A stretch of DNA of 64,000 nucleotides from Brachyhypopomus gauderio (lineage: Eukaryota > Chordata > Actinopteri > Gymnotiformes > Hypopomidae). Each line of letters starts with the position of its first letter. Within the stretch, counting starts at the first letter, position 1. This document shows positions 58,891 through 64,000 of the stretch, piece by piece. Location: assembly GCF_052324685.1 (NCBI RefSeq), contig NC_135219.1:23506316-23570315 (forward strand). The letters run 5' to 3'. Made by a program: the position numbers and the translations under genes. Under the pieces are notes generated by a model, which was given only the letters and a program-made list of their open reading frames with translations, ran no database searches and was not told the origin of the DNA.

Positions 58891-60550
58891 AATGAAACAG
58901 ATTTAAGGCAGCACAGATACTCATGGTCTTTAATCTTTCCAATCAAAAACATGTCACCTGTCTTTTTTTCTTTTCTTCTTCGGTCACAAAGCTTTTATGT
59001 TGCAGTGAAGGTATTTGATGTCTGATTATTAGCACAATTTGTAGAACCATACTATAAGAAATGTTCTAACGCTCAGTAGAAGCATTCAGGCACAACGTGG
59101 ACTCTCCCGTTTGAAGCGGTACACGCCCCCACCCCCACCCGTCTCCTCTGGAGGGGTCACAGCCGTGTCCTCGGACGTCAACAGCTCCACGTCAAACACA
59201 GCAGCTCTGCTTTACAGTGTGTCTTTGGTTTCCACCAAAGGTTTTTGGTTTTTGGTTTTACAAACGGGATTTTTTTGTTGTTGTAATATAAACGTTAATG
59301 TGTCTTGTTTTCCGTTGGACGAGCCAGATCATAGATAACGGATAATGGATGCCTTTTATGGAAACGTTTTATATGCTTAATGACTGTATATATAAATTTG
59401 TTGATGTTGCCTTCAGACCCGCCCCCCCCTTCGCCCCCGCCTCATTGTTGCCATGGAGTTTAGGCTTGGGGGAGTGGCACAGACCGAGAAGCACAGCACT
59501 CTCCGACTGAAAGACCGCCTTCAGTGTCCTCCTCCTCAACACTAATAAACCAACCCGTGCCATTCTCACTGTCCCGCTCTGCTTTGTGGAAACCTTTTAG
59601 CTTAGTTGCCGTTTTCTTGTTGACACCCGGTGGTGTAGCAGGCTGGTGTAGTGATGGTTCTGGCCGCCTCGGTGAGTTCCTGTCTTAGAGGGTGGAGCGT
59701 GTCCCCCACACGACTGATCTAGTGGTTGGAGCTCAGCCGTCGGCGTCCCGCTGGCCGTCAAACGAATGATGCCCCGCCCACCCTGTGGCTTATCGCTCTG
59801 ATCCTATAGCTGATGGCCCTTAAGATTAAAGGACCCGTGTGGTTGTTTGTTTGTTTGTTCGGGGGCCTGCTAAGACCTCACAAGCCGACACGCCAGCTTG
59901 GCGGGGAACGTGCGTGTATGATTACACCAGGAACACGCTGAGAACAAACTCCACCTACTGAGAGTTGCTTTCTCAATACCAGTCAGCAACAGCCAGACAT
60001 GCAAAGCGAGTGACTGTGAGAGAGGGGAGGGACAGAAAAGGCTCCGATTACAGGCCACTAACTCGGTGTAGTGTAACTCCTCACCTGTGTTCGGTCCTAT
60101 CCAACAAGCTCTCCTTGCCAAACTATAACCCCCCCCCCCCCCCCAATGTGGAGTGTGGAGACAGTGTGAAGCTAGAGGGGACGGGTGTCTGAAGTCAGGG
60201 CTGAGATTGGGAGAGGGGGGGGGGGTGGTCCCCGTAGTCCCTCCAGACCCTCCAGACCCTGGTGGTGAGCAGCTGGTCTGGAGCTCCACCACCACCCTGG
60301 TGTTCCTGCAGCTGGACTAGTAATGTCAGCGTACAGGTGCGGCAGGAGGAACTGGGCCGCTGGGTTCAGCGTGGGTTCCCCTCACTACAGGATCCTTTGG
60401 GCTTTCTTTGAAACGTCTGTGGTATGTTGCGGAAGTAATCTGGAGGTAAGATCATCCCCAGAGATGGATATCTCAGAAGAGAAGTGGGTTTGGTCATGCA
60501 ACAGCATAAGACAATAAAACAGGCGGGAAAAACACTCTTTGAATCGTGTC
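58891..60550. other. Intergenic spacer between convergent extl3 and ints9
   Basis: No coding exon is supported. It contains TTTTTGG repeats near 59245, a GTTTGTTTGTTTG run at 59838, and poly-C or poly-G runs at 60129 and 60216. Confidence 0.6.
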
Positions 60551-60571
60551 TTAACTCCTCAGTGAATCATA

Positions 60572-60577
60572 TTTATT
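60572..60577 (-). terminator. Candidate poly(A) signal of ints9
   Basis: TTTATT on the plus strand reads AATAAA on the minus strand, about 730 bases beyond the ints9 stop codon at 61304. No nearer canonical hexamer was noticed. Confidence 0.5.
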
Positions 60578-61303
60578 ACCGACATGACAAGTTATGACAA
60601 AACTGAAATCTCTTTAAAAGCAGCGCTGCAGGGATGAACCTGTTTAAAGGCTGCTTTAACAACGGTGGCCGCAATCGAAGAATGTTTAGGCTGGGTGCAA
60701 CACACTACATGGCATTTACTGCACAGCCAGGTCACGTGACCATCTGTGCCACGCCCCCCTTTCACTATCATTGGACACATTCCTCCAGAACAGATGTATT
60801 CTTACAAACAGCTGCTGCTCCACCAGCAATTAAATAAAAAGGGATCCGATTATTTTCGGACGTTTGCAAGGCGGCGGCGATCAGGGAGACTGCTCACTGC
60901 TGCCCTCTGGAGGCGGAATTGGAGCACAGCATCAGCACGACACATCTATAAACATTATTACAAAAAGAGTTCAACTCATACACTGGACTGAATCATAGGA
61001 AAGCTGCTCTGAAAACAGAACTTTTTCAAATATTTTCAACATTTCAGTCCCTGCTTCTCTGTATAAAAAAAATAAAAAGCAACCAAATCCACACTGTGGG
61101 TGATTTTTAGCTTCAGTACAGGAGACGAACGCAGATCCACACTAACGAGTACACCTGTGAGCGCAGGTGAGTGGGCGGGGCCTTGTTCCTCACAGGAACA
61201 TCACCTGTCCCTGAACCGGTCCACACGCTCCCCGTCCCAGCTGCACCGGCGCTGAACTGGGTTCACGAGGAGTGGAGCCCGGAGCCCGGTGAGAGGTGAA
61301 GGT

Positions 61304-61490
61304 TCATAGTTTGTGGAGGAAGCGCAGCACCAGGTCCCGCAGCGTGGCCCGCAGGGGCTCGTTAGTGTCACACACGATGTGGGTGGCGTCTTCCTCCAGC
61401 TGAATCAGAGCGTCCTCCGCCTGCAGGTGCAGGATGTGGCCGCCAGCCGTCTCCTCCACCTTCACCTCCGCCACGCCGCTCTGACCACAG
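61304..61490 (-). CDS. ints9: ints9: Integrator complex subunit 9, last coding exon only
   Basis: INTS9 is the non-catalytic metallo-beta-lactamase/beta-CASP partner of the INTS11 endonuclease in the nuclear Integrator complex, which cleaves snRNA and other nascent RNAs. This terminal exon (acceptor GTCAG| at 61491/61492, stop TGA at 61304-61306) encodes 61 residues, including [32 protein letters not shown] and the end [12 protein letters not shown]. That matches the C-terminal domain of INTS9 which binds INTS11. The convergent order extl3-ints9 is the same as in mammals and supports the call. Upstream exons are not seen in the window and presumably lie beyond 64000. Confidence 0.8.
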
Positions 61491-61617
61491 GAGAACGCAG
61501 ACGTGACTCACGTGTCATCGGGCCTGCGTGACTGACCGCTCACGTTTAACACGTCTGGCCCACTCAACACACCCAGAGTGGCCATTTTGATTCATTTACA
61601 TGCATTATATTATATTT

Positions 61618-61661
<44 letters not shown>

Positions 61662-61697
61662 ATATCTGAAGAAGAACTGCAGTGTTACAATCAATCC

Positions 61698-61746
<49 letters not shown>

Positions 61747-61812
61747 GTATATATATGAGATATATGATGGGGAGGGAGACAGGCAGGGTGGGTGTATAGA
61801 TCTTTTTATTGC

Positions 61813-61843
<31 letters not shown>

Positions 61844-62412
61844 TTTAAGTGCCAGTTTAGCCTGGTTATTAATAGCGGTTGAGCCCAGCGAGTTAGAGAG
61901 TTCACACATCTACATGGAGAAGGGGCCGTTATGGCTGCAGGAGTCGTTCCCCTCATTCCTGTAACAGTCTATTGTCTGCACGAGTGTGTTAGGCTCTCGT
62001 TGTGTGCACTAAAGAGTGTGCTAAGACCTCCTGTGTGCACTACTAAGTGTGCCTGGGCCTCCTGTGTGCTCTGGAGTGAGATCAGACCCACTGTGCTCCA
62101 TTAGCAGCTCTTAATGAGCCACAGTGAAACTAAAGCAGCCGGACGGCGCTGACGTAAAGAGAGAGAGAGAGAGCTGGGACGAACCGTCCTCAGCGCAAGT
62201 GTGTGGGTGTGTGTGTGGGGTTCTGGAGGTTTGGGAGCAGGGCGTGTGTGTGTGTTGTCCCCCCCCCCCGGGCTCCCACAGCTCTTTGAAGTGAAGTAGA
62301 GGGGTGGAGGGTATACAGATTCACTAACGGCCCCGACCCCAAACCACAGAGGGGAGAGAGAGAGAGAGAGATGGAGGAGAGAGAGAGAGGGAGAGAGAGA
62401 GGGAGAGATATG

Positions 62413-62444
<32 letters not shown>

Positions 62445-62914
62445 GCTCCATGGAGAGGTGGAGCTCTGGTTATTGGTCAGGTCTTGCTGCATTATTGTGA
62501 GCTGGATGTACTTGCTGCTTCCTAAGCTGCTTCACGTGGGTCTTGTTCCAACCTCATTATTAGACCTGCCTCCAAACACCAGCCCAACATGGTGTGTGTT
62601 CTGGGTCCTTCACAGATCTCAGCCTAGAAACGGGCCACCGGTGTTCTGACTGGAGGGCCTGGTGGCGAGTGAGACGTCTGGCTGGTGTAACTGCTGTGTA
62701 AGGATGTAGCGTAGCGGTGAACAGAGTGTGTGTGCAGACAGCTGCTAAGGAGCTTAAGCTGTTTTATATCCCCACCGAGCTGTAATGGAGGCTAAAGCCA
62801 AGCGCTTTAACAACACACTGAGCGTTTGCTCATCCCCAACATCCCCCGAACACTGTCCTGCACAACGGCACCTCAACCAAGACCCCAACGTCAGCGGCTT
62901 CTGGGATGAGATCG

Positions 62915-63130
62915 CAGTGAGATGGCAGTGAGATCGTAGTGAGATGGCAGTGAGATCGTAGTGAGATGGCAGTGAGATCATAGTGAGATGGCAGTGAGAT
63001 CATAGTGAGATGGCAGTGAGATCATAGTGAGATGGCAGTGAGATCGTAGTGAGATGGCAGTGAGATCATAGTGAGATGGCAGTGAGATCATAGTGAGATG
63101 GCAGTGAGATCGTAGTGAGATGGCAGTGAG
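62915..63130. repeat. 22-bp tandem repeat
   Basis: The unit GAGATGGCAGTGAGATCRTA plus GT (R is A or G) repeats about nine times at 22-base spacing. The A/G difference at one site gives two unit types. Confidence 0.93.
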
Positions 63131-63609
63131 CCCAGAGCAGCGGGTTCCTCCGACCAGGGTAAGGCGCGTGTGCCAGAACACGTGCCCCGCCTCCACGGCC
63201 GTGTGAAAAGTCACGTGGCGTTCACGTGATGGCACACGCGGGAGGCACGCCGGGTCCCTCTCACAACGCAGGAGAAAACACGGCTGCAGTTGGAGCAGTG
63301 CGAGTTTAATTAGTGTGTGATCGATACGCTGGCTGCCAGGGGACTGTGGGCAGAGATGGAGGGGGAGAGAGATACAGCACAAGAATGTGTGAGCATGTCT
63401 TCCTGTCATCCTAACGTCCTAGTGGGAGTGAGCTTACACACACACACACACACACACCGATCACTCAGCTGCCTCCATCACATGAACCCATGATAAGAGC
63501 TGGAGACAGGCAGGAGGATCTGGGCCACTGCTGCATTAGCTGAGATTAGAGGAACCGTTTGGCAGAAGGAATCAAACGCTTGGCGTTTCTGCCTGGAGTT
63601 GATGGGGCG

Positions 63610-63965
63610 GAGCATAAGTAAGGTTATACAACCCCCCCACCCCCCAAGAGCACAAGTAAGGTTATACAACCCCACCCCCCTTCCGAAGAGCACAAGTAAG
63701 GTTATACAACCCCACCCCCCTTCCGAAGAGCACAAGTATGGTTATACAACCCCCCCCTCCTAAAGAGCACAAGTAAGGTTATACAACCCCCCCCCCCCCT
63801 CTGAAGAGCATAAGTATGGTTATACAACCCCCCCCCCCCCCCCCGAAGAGCACAAGTAAGGTTATACAACCCCCCCCCGAAGAACACAAGTAAGGTTATA
63901 CAACCCCCCTCCCCTTCTGAAGAGCATAAGTATGGATATACAACCCCCCCCCCCCCTTCTGAAGC
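63610..63965. repeat. C-tract tandem repeat, about nine units
   Basis: Units of AAGAGCACAAGTAAGGTTAT plus ACAACCCC are separated by C-runs of varying length, giving periods of about 33 to 45 bases. The C-runs are prone to slippage and to sequencing error. Confidence 0.9.
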
Positions 63966-64000
63966 GTCCATCATCTATGGAACTGAGGTTTTACACCCCC

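Larger units (their letters stand above)
61491..64000. other. Presumed ints9 intron, repeat-rich
   Basis: No further ints9 exon could be recognised. The stretch holds (TA)n(CA)n at 61610-61660, (ATCT)n at 61697-61745, (ATT)n at 61815-61842, GA-rich tracts at 62350-62443, a 22-bp tandem array at 62915-63130, and a C-rich tandem array at 63600-63960. Confidence 0.6.

Overview
The window looks like nuclear DNA from a ray-finned fish, possibly an otophysan, though the lineage is uncertain. Support comes from vertebrate genes with short exons and canonical GT-AG introns, dense CA/TG microsatellites, many minisatellites, several hAT, PIF/Harbinger-like and LTR element families of teleost style, and a tRNA-derived SINE. 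No bacterial, phage or CRISPR features are present.

Five protein-coding genes can be reconstructed. On the minus strand, cpsf2 (pre-mRNA 3'-end processing factor CPSF100) fills about 6.46-18.03 kb in 14 coding exons. Divergent from it, on the plus strand, is ndufb1 (a 58-residue complex I accessory subunit), with two coding exons at 19.63-19.92 kb. Convergent with ndufb1, on the minus strand, is riox1/NO66 (nucleolar JmjC oxygenase), with 15 coding exons at 20.62-24.94 kb. extl3 (heparan sulfate GlcNAc-transferase) lies on the plus strand with five coding exons at 49.66-57.75 kb. Tail to tail with it, on the minus strand, is the last coding exon of ints9 (Integrator subunit 9) at 61.30-61.49 kb. 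All exon joins keep frame and give proteins of the expected size: 787, 58, 535 and 916 residues for the four complete genes.

Layout: 0-6.4 kb is gene-poor and starts with a 37-bp minisatellite. 6.4-18 kb is cpsf2, whose introns hold nested hAT elements and an 18-bp two-variant minisatellite 37 bases from a splice acceptor. 18-19.1 kb is the shared cpsf2/ndufb1 promoter region. 25.4-25.8 kb is a CpG-rich segment with a candidate first exon. 25.9-29.2 kb is a GT-rich minisatellite split by a hAT insertion with perfect target duplications. 29.2-49.1 kb has no supported coding gene and is probably upstream sequence or a first intron of extl3. It contains a deeply nested transposon cluster at 38.08-45.24 kb and large minisatellites at 45.8-48.1 kb. 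58.9-60.5 kb and 61.5-64 kb are repeat-rich and otherwise empty.

Functionally the genes are housekeeping: 3'-end processing (cpsf2), snRNA 3'-end processing (ints9), respiration (ndufb1), ribosomal protein and chromatin hydroxylation (riox1) and heparan sulfate assembly (extl3). They do not form one pathway. CPSF2 and INTS9 are, however, paralogous metallo-beta-lactamase/beta-CASP proteins, here within about 45 kb of each other.

The most unusual object is a 4.9-kb element (40141-45033) with roughly 370-bp GC-rich terminal inverted repeats and a 6-bp target duplication. It is inserted in a PIF/Harbinger-like element, itself inside another copy of the same family, and it hosts two LTR insertions and piggyBac-like coding debris.
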